Shown piece by piece: positions 1 through 6,830 of a DNA stretch of 64,000 nucleotides (within the stretch, counting starts at the first letter, position 1; each line of letters begins with the position of its first letter). The DNA comes from CAVQCA01 sp963710815 (lineage in GTDB: Bacteria > Pseudomonadota > Gammaproteobacteria > UBA9214). The translations under genes were made by a program, and so were the position numbers. Under the pieces are notes generated by a model, which ran no database searches, was not told where the DNA came from, and saw nothing but the letters and a program-made list of their open reading frames with translations. The DNA is taken from positions 1 through 64,000 of the forward strand of contig CAVQCA010000018.1 of the NCBI GenBank assembly GCA_963710815.1, given 5' to 3'.

Positions 1-53
1 GCTGTCGGGGTTGGAAGAATCCGGCCTCGTTGCCGGGTCGGAGCTTGTGCGCT

Positions 54-120
54 GCAGGAGCGGGCTTGCCCGCGAACCACGCCGCCGACAGAAACTCTTC
101 GCGGCCAGGGCCGCTCCTAA
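54..120. repeat. REP-like inverted pair
   Basis: Two facing palindromic units lie just downstream of the first gene. The left one (54-76) starts GCAGGAGCGGGC and ends CCCGCGAA; the right one (98-120) starts TTCGCGGCC and ends CCGCTCCTAA, so together they form a large imperfect inverted repeat. The motif resembles the REP sequences abundant in Pseudomonas genomes. No coding sequence overlaps it; a role in transcript end protection is inference. Confidence 0.65.
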
Positions 121-139
121 ACATAGGTTCATGGTTGGT

Positions 140-1393
140 CTAGGCGGTTTCCCCACGGTTCACCCGGGACTGCGCCTGCATCTCGAGCAGTTCCTCCTCG
201 ACGCCGGCCGCATGCGTCAGCATGGCGACGTTTTCCTTGGCGAAAAAGCCCTGGAAGTCACCGAAGCGCTGCACATATTCGACGATCAGCGAGGAGTGTT
301 CCGACGCGCTGGAGAAGATCTGCTTCAGACCCTGTTCCTTGGACCCGATCACATCCAGCAGGAAGTCACGCCCCTGGGCGGCGATCTGCGCCACGACATG
401 GTCGATGTTCTCCCGGCCGTCGGTCTCGCCGTCACGCACGGCCAGCGCGATGTGATGCAGGCGCGGGCCGTAATTACGCACGAAGGTCTCGGTCGGTGAG
501 GGCAGCTGTTCCAGGTGGTTGACGAAATAGGGCGTGTTGTTGGCGGTGAACACCTTGGCCGGACTGCGGGTCTCCTCGGCGTAATGGACATTCTTGGTGA
601 CATTGGTCGATGAATTCTGGTCCTTGATATCGTAGGAACCCCAGTAGTAGTAACTGGACTGCGACAGCCACTCCAGAATGGCGACCTCCCGGTTCTGGCT
701 GTAGACGCGGGTGGCAAGGTGATCGATGGGCAGGATCAGATTGTCGATATGCAGTTTCTTCTGCAGTTCCTTGGCGGCGAGAAAGACCTCCTGCACATCG
801 GAACGGATGCTGCTCAGGCCAAGCGCATAGACGCGGATCTGGTCCAGTGGCCGCTCCATGTAGCCCACGATGTTGTGGGTATAGGGCGAGGGTTTCATGA
901 TGGCCAGGTTGCCGGGCAGTTCCAGCTTGCGGATCTGGTCCTGGGAGAAGAAACGGAATTCACGCTCCTGCTGGCAATCCACTACGCCATGCAGGTCGGT
1001 GACACGCAATATTTCGCCCATGTAGCGGCTGTTCGGCTTGCGCGCGCCGATCGGGTAGACCTCGTTTAGACTGCGAAAGATGCCCCGGGTGCGCTTGTCC
1101 TTAACCTCGCGCACCAGGAAATCGGGGGAATTCATGTCCACTCTCAGGATGTGCGTCCAGTGGCTCTCGCTCTCCAGTGTCACCAGGTACTCGTAAGGCG
1201 TCATCAGCGAGAGTTCGCCGATGTAACGGATCGATTGGCCGGGATCGACGGTGATCATGATGGCGTCGATCTCGTGAATCCTGTCAGTCAACCCGCTGCG
1301 GTCGCGTTCCTCGAGCAGACGCAGCAGGTAGTTTTCGAAAAACGGCGAGTTTTCCTTGTCCCCGTGACGCGGGAAGTCGGTTGATACGGTCAT
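140..1393 (-). CDS. HPPD-like VOC-fold metal dioxygenase, function unassigned
   Basis: A 417-residue protein that I do not recognise by name, but whose C-terminal half matches the active-site layout of 4-hydroxyphenylpyruvate dioxygenase. DHLATRV (His225) corresponds to the first iron ligand, RLHHIAL (His313/314) to the second, and VEYVQRFG (Glu372) to the third, in the usual order and spacing. The N-terminal half shows no HPPD signature I can name. The start is placed at the ATG at 1393 (MTVSTDF); an in-frame upstream extension to 1441 looks non-coding. It is transcribed away from the ATP-grasp operon across a 529-bp gap. The substrate is unknown: a 2-oxoacid-dependent or extradiol-type oxygenase is inferred from the ligand triad only. 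Tyrosine catabolism genes are not nearby, so true HPPD activity is doubtful. Confidence 0.7.
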   Translation of the reverse strand: MTVSTDFPRHGDKENSPFFENYLLRLLEERDRSGLTDRIHEIDAIMITVDPGQSIRYIGELSLMTPYEYLVTLESESHWTHILRVDMNSPDFLVREVKDKRTRGIFRSLNEVYPIGARKPNSRYMGEILRVTDLHGVVDCQQEREFRFFSQDQIRKLELPGNLAIMKPSPYTHNIVGYMERPLDQIRVYALGLSSIRSDVQEVFLAAKELQKKLHIDNLILPIDHLATRVYSQNREVAILEWLSQSSYYYWGSYDIKDQNSSTNVTKNVHYAEETRSPAKVFTANNTPYFVNHLEQLPSPTETFVRNYGPRLHHIALAVRDGETDGRENIDHVVAQIAAQGRDFLLDVIGSKEQGLKQIFSSASEHSSLIVEYVQRFGDFQGFFAKENVAMLTHAAGVEEELLEMQAQSRVNRGETA

Positions 1394-1723
1394 GATGGCT
1401 TGCGCTGCTCCGTTGTGTAGCTCTGGCGGGGATGAAAGCAATAATTACGCCAGCCGGCAGGATCCGCCGGGGTGGCGGAAAGTTATCCGCAGATATAACG
1501 GCTTAAAGTCGCCACAGCCGCCCTCCCGGTCATCGCGTGCGGCAGCACTGCACCGTCTTGAGGCGCACAAGGTGCGTATTGCACCAGTATCGATCCCGAG
1601 ATGGCGGCGTTTCGCGGAACTACTCCGGAAATTCGGCGCAGTACGGATTCGACGCTGCGCCAGGCTCGGACGGGTCGCCGGGCGGGAGATTTTGGTGCAG
1701 CAGGCGTGCTGTCCGCGGACGCT

Positions 1724-1740
1724 CGCACGGTGCTGGTGCA
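1724..1740. promoter_or_regulatory. NtrC-like enhancer site
   Basis: The 17-bp sequence CGCACGGTGCTGGTGCA matches the NtrC consensus TGCACCA-N3-TGGTGCA in all 7 positions of the right half and 4 of 7 in the left. Its centre lies about 95-100 bp upstream of the start site expected from the sigma-54 promoter at 1805-1820, a normal enhancer distance. More half-sites lie further upstream. Binding by NtrC is inference. Confidence 0.4.
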
Positions 1741-1804
1741 CTGCCTTGCCACGTGGTGTCAATGATTTCAAATGATTACATGTGGTTAAGGAATGATGTG
1801 CGGC

Positions 1805-1820
1805 TGGCATGTTGCTTGCA
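1805..1820 (+). promoter_or_regulatory. Sigma-54 (RpoN) promoter, -24/-12 type
   Basis: TGGCATG-TTGC-TTGCA fits the RpoN consensus TGGCAYR-N4-TTGCW at every defined position, with the GG and GC doublets correctly spaced. It points toward the ATP-grasp gene starting at 1923 and predicts a transcription start near 1832. With equal base frequencies a match this good is expected about 0.06 times in 64 kb on both strands, so its position before an operon is notable. Confidence 0.6.
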
Positions 1821-1922
1821 AACTCCTGATGGTAGCAACGCTTCGGTGCAAAGGCCTCGCAATAACCATGGGGACACGAGCGTCGAGGCTCGACCGTTCT
1901 GCAGTGTCGAGGTCTGATCGGG

Positions 1923-3371
1923 ATGACGATCCGGTGGAAAGAGTACTCAGGTGGTAACGCCTTCGATGAACTGATCACGCCGCGTGGTTACGCGCGCAAG
2001 GCCGCGCAGCAGGCGATCAGGTATATCAGTGCACTCACCGATGAAGAGCTGCTGGAGCGTCGCGATGCCGCGGAGCTGGCAATGCGCGTGATGGGCATCA
2101 CCTTCACCGTCTACAACGGCCAGGCTGGCATCGATCGCGCCTGGCCGTTCGATATCATCCCACGCATCATTCCCGGGCGTGAGTGGCGCATCACCGAGGC
2201 TGGCTTGAAACAGCGCGCCATGGCACTGAACTTGTTTATCGCCGATATCTACGGCGAACAACGCATCATCAAGGACGGGATCTTTCCCGCTGAACTGCTG
2301 GCACAGTCCGTGAACTTCCGCAAACAATGCCTGGGGGTGCGACCTGCGCTGGATATCTGGGCGCATATCTGCGGCAGCGACCTGGTGCGCGACAAGGACG
2401 GCACGATCTATGTCCTGGAAGACAACCTGCGCGTCCCCTCCGGGGTTTCCTACATGCTGGAGAACCGGCTGGTGATGAAACGGGTATTCCCCGAGCTGTT
2501 CGAGAATGTCAGCATCCTTCCGGTGGATGGCTATTCCACGCGTCTGTTCGACACCCTCGCATCCCTGTCTCCGCGTCCGGCCGATTATCCGACGGTGGTC
2601 GTGTTGACGCCGGGGATTTACAACTCCGCCTATTTCGAGCATTCCTATCTGGCCCAGCAGATGGGTGTCGAACTGGTGGTCGGCAGTGATCTGGTGGTGC
2701 AGGAGGACGATTGTGTTTACCTGCGCACCGTCGGCGGGCTGGAGCGCGTCGATGTCATCTACCGCCGCGTCGATGATCTGTTCCTGGATCCCGAAGTCTT
2801 CCGCGCGGATTCCCAACTCGGTGTTCCCGGTCTCATGCGTGCCTGGCGCAAGGGCAATGTGGCGATTGCCAATGCCCCGGGAGCCGGTGTCGCCGACGAC
2901 AAGGTCGTCTACGCCTTTGTGCCGGCGATGATCCGCTATTACCTGGACGAGAAACCGGTGCTGGATAACGTCGAGACGTATCTCTGCATGGATGAGAAGC
3001 AGCGTGCCCATGTCCTCGCCAACCTCGACAAGCTGGTGGTCAAACCGGCCAACGAATCCGGCGGTTACGGCATGCTGATCGGGCCAACCTCGAGCAAGGC
3101 GGATCGTCAGAAGTTCGCGGCACTGATACAGAAGGACCCGCGCAATTACATCGCGCAACCCACCTTGTCGATCTCCACCGCGCCGACGCTATGCGATGGG
3201 GGAGTGGAGCCGCGCCATATCGACCTGCGTCCGTTCATCCTCTCCGGCGAATCGAGCCATGTCACACGCGGGGGGCTGACGCGGGTGGCGCTGAAAAAGG
3301 GATCGCTGGTGGTGAATTCATCCCAGGGCGGCGGCAGCAAGGACACCTGGGTCGTCGAGACGGGAGAATAG
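1923..3371 (+). CDS. Circularly permuted ATP-grasp (type 2) protein, DUF404/DUF407
   Basis: A 482-residue cytosolic protein of the circularly permuted ATP-grasp family, predicted peptide-bond-forming ligases. The family hallmark VPSGVSYMLENR is at residues 171-182, preceded by EDN (166-168), and the nucleotide-binding segment KPANESGGYGM lies near residue 370. The length is normal. These genes are usually paired with an alpha-E gene, and often with a transglutaminase-like and an Anbu (proteasome-related) gene; here only the alpha-E partner follows. A sigma-54 promoter about 100 bp upstream suggests nitrogen-status control. The stop codon TAG is formed by the first three bases of an inserted repeat (3369-3614), so the native C-terminus may have been slightly altered. 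The substrate is unknown. Confidence 0.85.
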   Translation: MTIRWKEYSGGNAFDELITPRGYARKAAQQAIRYISALTDEELLERRDAAELAMRVMGITFTVYNGQAGIDRAWPFDIIPRIIPGREWRITEAGLKQRAMALNLFIADIYGEQRIIKDGIFPAELLAQSVNFRKQCLGVRPALDIWAHICGSDLVRDKDGTIYVLEDNLRVPSGVSYMLENRLVMKRVFPELFENVSILPVDGYSTRLFDTLASLSPRPADYPTVVVLTPGIYNSAYFEHSYLAQQMGVELVVGSDLVVQEDDCVYLRTVGGLERVDVIYRRVDDLFLDPEVFRADSQLGVPGLMRAWRKGNVAIANAPGAGVADDKVVYAFVPAMIRYYLDEKPVLDNVETYLCMDEKQRAHVLANLDKLVVKPANESGGYGMLIGPTSSKADRQKFAALIQKDPRNYIAQPTLSISTAPTLCDGGVEPRHIDLRPFILSGESSHVTRGGLTRVALKKGSLVVNSSQGGGSKDTWVVETGE

Positions 3372-3614
3372 CCCGCATTTCTCACCGGGCGGCGATAGAC
3401 AAGATACGGTATTGGAGGTAATGAAAATCGTGTTTACTTGGAAGAAGACGGTGTGTGTTCGGGGAAAGCCTGTCCCGGCCCTGACTGGTTCTCCTGTGTC
3501 GGGACTTGCTCTTCACCTAAGGGGTAGCTGCGGCTACCTCTTTCGCTCCAGAGCGGCGTCCGGACACACGAGCCCTGCGCCAGCATCCGGGATCCCGCTA
3601 AGAATTGCGGGCTA
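3369..3614. repeat. MITE-like element with terminal inverted repeats
   Basis: A 246-bp segment ends in near-perfect inverted repeats: TAGCCCGCATTTCT at 3369-3382 and AGAATTGCGGGCTA at 3601-3614 (13 of 14 match). It lies between two genes that are normally adjacent. An internal hairpin GGTAGC-TGCG-GCTACC is at 3523-3538. There is no credible reading frame. It supplies the stop codon of the upstream gene and ends 3 bp before the ATG of the downstream one. A non-autonomous transposable element is the likeliest reading. Confidence 0.65.
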
Positions 3615-3617
3615 GCC

Positions 3618-4571
3618 ATGCTGCTCTCCAGCGTCGCGGAGCGGATGTACTGGATGGCCCGTTATATCGAGCGGGCCGAGAACACGGCACGCATCATTCT
3701 GGTACACAACAACCTGATGCTCGACATGCCTCGCCGGATCGCCATCGGCTGGGAACCGCTGGTGTTCATCATGGGCAGCGCGAACGTGTTCAGCGAGCAT
3801 TACAGCGAGGCCAGCGAACGCAATGTGGTCCGCTATCTCGTCTCGGACAAGAACAACCCGAACTGCGTCAGCTGTTCTCTCGCGCTGGCGCGCGAGAATC
3901 TGCGCACCACACGCGCCATTGTACCGCGGGCGGCCTGGGAGACGCTCAACAACCTGTTTGAATTCACCCGCGAAAACCTGGCCACGGGCATTTCGCGTCG
4001 CGGGCGTTACGCCTACATGAAGCGGGTCATCGACTATTGCCAGCTTTTGACCGGCAAGCTCTCCGGCACCATGAGCCATGACCTCAGCTATGACTTCCTG
4101 CGCATGGGCCGCAACATGGAACGCGCCGATATGACCACACGGGTGATCGATGTGCGCGCCACCAACCTGATGCCCAACCAGACCGACGAACTCAAACCCT
4201 TCGATGATATCCAGTGGAAGAGCGTGCTCGACTCGCTCATGGCCTACCAGATGTACCGTCGCCACGTGCACGTGCGCGTGCGGGGGCGCCAGGCGCTGCG
4301 CTTTTTGCTTCAGGAGGGGGAATTCCCGCGCTCGGTCCAGTACTGTCTGGGCGAAGTCGAACACTGCCTGCACCGCCTTCCCGGCAATGAAGCCGCCTTG
4401 CGGGTGCTGGGACGCGCCCGGCGCATGGTGAAGGAGGTTGCCATCGACAAGATCGTCAGGGAGGGTCTCAACGATTTCATCGACGAACTGCAGCAGGTGC
4501 ACGGCGAGTTGCACGAGCAGTTGACGGCGAGCTACTTCGCCCTGCAGGGAAGCGCGGCCTCGCAGGCGTAA
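3618..4571 (+). CDS. Alpha-E domain-containing protein (DUF403)
   Basis: A 317-residue, largely alpha-helical protein of the alpha-E family, the regular partner of circularly permuted ATP-grasp ligases. The N-terminus MLLSSVAERMYWMARYIERAENTAR is typical of the family (residues 1-25 carry the conserved RMYWMARYIERAE stretch). Its biochemical role is not established; genomic work places it in predicted peptide or amidoligase systems. It would be cotranscribed with the ATP-grasp gene, but a 246-bp palindromic element now separates them, so translation coupling is lost. The usual third gene (transglutaminase-like) is missing downstream. Confidence 0.85.
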   Translation: MLLSSVAERMYWMARYIERAENTARIILVHNNLMLDMPRRIAIGWEPLVFIMGSANVFSEHYSEASERNVVRYLVSDKNNPNCVSCSLALARENLRTTRAIVPRAAWETLNNLFEFTRENLATGISRRGRYAYMKRVIDYCQLLTGKLSGTMSHDLSYDFLRMGRNMERADMTTRVIDVRATNLMPNQTDELKPFDDIQWKSVLDSLMAYQMYRRHVHVRVRGRQALRFLLQEGEFPRSVQYCLGEVEHCLHRLPGNEAALRVLGRARRMVKEVAIDKIVREGLNDFIDELQQVHGELHEQLTASYFALQGSAASQA

Positions 4572-4678
4572 TCTGATACCGGCATCGCCCGCACCTTGTC
4601 CCTGGCCACCTTCAGGGCACAGTCGACGTCACCTCAGGACTTGCCCGCCACACGGTTTTGTTAACGCCGTCATTGATA

Positions 4679-4896
4679 AACCTGATTACCCCTGACCTTC
4701 AGCCACGCCGCATGTCGCCGGATGGGCGGGTGCGGGGTCTGAAAAACAGGGACACGCTGTGAATACCTCCCTGTACGCTCGGCGACAGCATCCCTGCTGT
4801 CGGACGGTCCCTGTTTTTCAGGCCCCGCATCCGCTTGCAGCGTAGCCCGGAGGCCGTCCCTCTAAGCCGTGGCTGAAGGTCAGGGGTAATCAGGTT
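4679..4896. repeat. Foldback (nested inverted-repeat) element, 218 bp
   Basis: The outer arms (4679-4707 and 4868-4896) are perfect 29-bp inverted repeats beginning AACCTGATTACCCCTGACC. A second, inner pair of arms (TGCGGGG-Y-CTGAAAAACAGG and its complement) lies at about 4731-4752 and 4806-4830, and a small hairpin CGACAG-CATCCCTG-CTGTCG sits at the centre. The flanks carry an imperfect direct repeat starting TTGTTAAC (4658 and 4902). No protein is encoded. A mobile miniature element or a structured RNA is possible. Confidence 0.7.
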
Positions 4897-4997
4897 GAAT
4901 ATTGTTAACATCGCCTTGATGTAAACAATGTACGACGGGGCGGTAATTGGGTAGGCTATTGTGCATGTACTCCGCTCCAAACACGGCCCTCCAGATC

Positions 4998-5861
4998 ATG
5001 CCAGTGCGGATGCTCTGCAGACTGGCTGTGCTGCTGTGCTGCATTGCGGCCGGAAGCGGTGTACGCGCTGATTATCCCATTGAGGTCATCCAGCTGAAGG
5101 CCAGGCCCCTGGATGAGGTGCTGCCCGTGGTGCGCCCGCTCATCGGTGCGGATGCGGCGGTGACCGGAATGGGGAATCAGCTCATCATCAAGGCATCGCC
5201 GGCGCAGGTCGAGGCGGTAAGAAAGGTGCTGGCCCAGATCGACCGCCCGCCGAAACGGCTGCTGATCACGGTCAGCAACCAGGGAGAGGACACCGGCAGA
5301 TCTTCCGGCTATTCCGCCAGTGCCGACATCAAGATCGGGCAGGGCCAGGTTGGCATCAATTCTCCCGGCCGGCCGGTCGGGGACAGTCAGGGCCGTATCG
5401 CCCTGCACGATGCCGACACCCGGCGCTCGCGTACCGCCAGCCAGCAAGTCCAGGCGCTGGAAGGACGTCCGGCCTATATCTCCGCCGGGGCACAGGTCCC
5501 GGTGCGCGAACGGCAACAGTATTTCGCCAATGGCGTACCCTACCAGACTCAGGTCACCCGGCTGCAGGATGTCAGCAGCGGGTTCTACGTGGTGCCGCGC
5601 GTGAGTGGCGAGTATGTCTCGCTGGAGATACTGCAGCACGACGATCGCCCTGCCGGGGCAGGGGGGCGCATCGACACCCAGCGTGCGTCGACCACGGTCC
5701 GCGCCCGACTGGGAGAATGGGTAGACCTCGGCGGTATCGATACCAGCGGTTCCGGCAGCCGAACCGGCCTGGGCTATGCGACGCGCAACCAGGAATCGAC
5801 GACGCAGCAGATCCGTGTCAAGGTGGAGTGTCTCGACTGCAGCTCTCCGGCTGACCGGTGA
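4998..5861 (+). CDS. Exported protein with secretin N-terminal (NolW-like) domain
   Basis: A 287-residue protein with a signal peptide (MPVRMLCRLAVLLCCIAAG, probable cleavage after VRA at about residue 24), followed by one secretin N-type domain: IEVIQLKARPLDEVLPVVRP through VRKVLAQIDRP, roughly residues 27-90. The rest resembles a truncated secretin-like region (VQALEGRPAYISAGAQVPVR) but is far too short for an outer-membrane pore. Upstream in-frame starts exist at 4947 (TTG) and 4965 (ATG); 4998 gives the best signal peptide, though no clear Shine-Dalgarno is visible. No secretion or pilus genes adjoin it. Role unknown. Confidence 0.65.
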   Translation: MPVRMLCRLAVLLCCIAAGSGVRADYPIEVIQLKARPLDEVLPVVRPLIGADAAVTGMGNQLIIKASPAQVEAVRKVLAQIDRPPKRLLITVSNQGEDTGRSSGYSASADIKIGQGQVGINSPGRPVGDSQGRIALHDADTRRSRTASQQVQALEGRPAYISAGAQVPVRERQQYFANGVPYQTQVTRLQDVSSGFYVVPRVSGEYVSLEILQHDDRPAGAGGRIDTQRASTTVRARLGEWVDLGGIDTSGSGSRTGLGYATRNQESTTQQIRVKVECLDCSSPADR

Positions 5862-6183
5862 TCACCCACCTGCCGCCGCAAGTCGACCGTCTGAAGGAAT
5901 GACGCAAAGGGAGCAGATTCCTCATCACTGTGCCAGGGGGAATGTGTGCAATGTCAACAGCAGTTCGGAACCCGGTCCCCTTGCGTGCATTGGCTTCGGC
6001 CGATTCTCCATTGCGAATTCCGCTGCTTCCCGGCCGTACTCCATGAGAGGAATTATCCGCCAGGCCCCGTGGATGGTCTGCGACCCCGGTCACGCTTTAC
6101 CGGGTGAAACGGGGCGGCGTGATGGCTGCCCCCACCCGGTGTTCACGGTGTGGCGATGACGCGATTTCGCCGGTGACGGTGCA
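5862..6183. other. Intergenic gap, no feature recognised
   Basis: The gap lies between convergent genes. Open frames crossing it have no recognisable domain. I see no tRNA, clear terminator or repeat. Confidence 0.5.
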
Positions 6184-6822
6184 TTAGCGAGCAGGCCCCT
6201 GGCTCCCGGACAGGCTCAGTCCGCACGTCGGTGCCATGAGCACCAGCTCCGGCAGGGTGTGCGCCTGCATCTTTTTCATTACCTTGGCCCGGTGCACCTC
6301 GACGGTGCGGATGCTCAGCTCCAGCTTTTCGGCAATCTCCCGGTTTCCCTTGCCCCGTACGACATACTTCATCACTTCCTGTTCGCGCGGTGTCAGGCTG
6401 TCGAATCGCATGCGGATACCCGTCTGCAGCTTGCGGACCGTGCGAAGACTCCTGACCGACGCGAGCGCCTCTTCTATGCATTCGATCAACTGCTGGCTGT
6501 TGAACGGCTTTTCCAGCACCGTCACCGCACCTGAGCGCATCGCGATTACGGACATGGGGATGTCGCCGTAACCGGTGATGAAGATGATGGGTATTCTGAT
6601 ACCGCGCATTTTTAGCTCGTTCTGCAGTTCCAGCCCCGACATGCCTTCCATGCGCTGATCGAGCAGCAGTACGCCAGGCATCGTCAAGTCAACCGATTCA
6701 AGAAATGACTCCGCCGAATCGAATCCCGTCGCCACGTAACCCGACGTGGCCAGCAGGGTAACCAGTGCATGGCGTACGGCCTCGTCATCATCCACCAGAT
6801 AAATCTTCACTATCTCATCCAT
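6184..6822 (-). CDS. FixJ/NarL-type response regulator
   Basis: A 212-residue two-component response regulator. The receiver domain (about residues 5-120) has the acidic pocket DDDE at 11-14, phosphoacceptor Asp55 in LLLDQRM, the conserved Thr/Ser of FITGYGD near 82 and Lys of LEKPF near 105. The C-terminal LuxR-type helix-turn-helix spans LTPREQEVMKYVVRGKGNRE and RTVEVHRAKVMKKM. It lies 8 bp downstream of the PAS histidine kinase and is surely its partner. FixJ-like regulators activate transcription on phosphorylation; the target genes are not evident here. Confidence 0.9.
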   Translation of the reverse strand: MDEIVKIYLVDDDEAVRHALVTLLATSGYVATGFDSAESFLESVDLTMPGVLLLDQRMEGMSGLELQNELKMRGIRIPIIFITGYGDIPMSVIAMRSGAVTVLEKPFNSQQLIECIEEALASVRSLRTVRKLQTGIRMRFDSLTPREQEVMKYVVRGKGNREIAEKLELSIRTVEVHRAKVMKKMQAHTLPELVLMAPTCGLSLSGSQGPAR

Positions 6823-6830
6823 AGGCTTTG

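Larger units (their letters stand above)
1394..1922. other. Divergent intergenic region with regulatory sites
   Basis: A 529-bp gap between two divergent genes. It contains several GCAC/GTGC half-sites (CGCAC-AAG-GTGCG at 1564-1576, TTGCACCA at 1579-1586, TGGTGCA at 1693-1699, and the fuller site at 1724-1740), then a sigma-54-type promoter at 1805-1820. Open frames on both strands here have no recognisable domain and unnatural composition, so no gene is called. Confidence 0.6.

Noticed and set aside
1445..1978. 177-codon minus-strand frame in the divergent gap
   Set aside because: No recognisable family, overlaps the ATP-grasp start and the regulatory region, and is rich in Arg/Ser/Cys as random GC-rich frames are.
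3434..3619. Minus-strand frame of 61 codons in the MITE-like element
   Set aside because: Lies within terminal inverted repeats, with no ribosome site or similarity.
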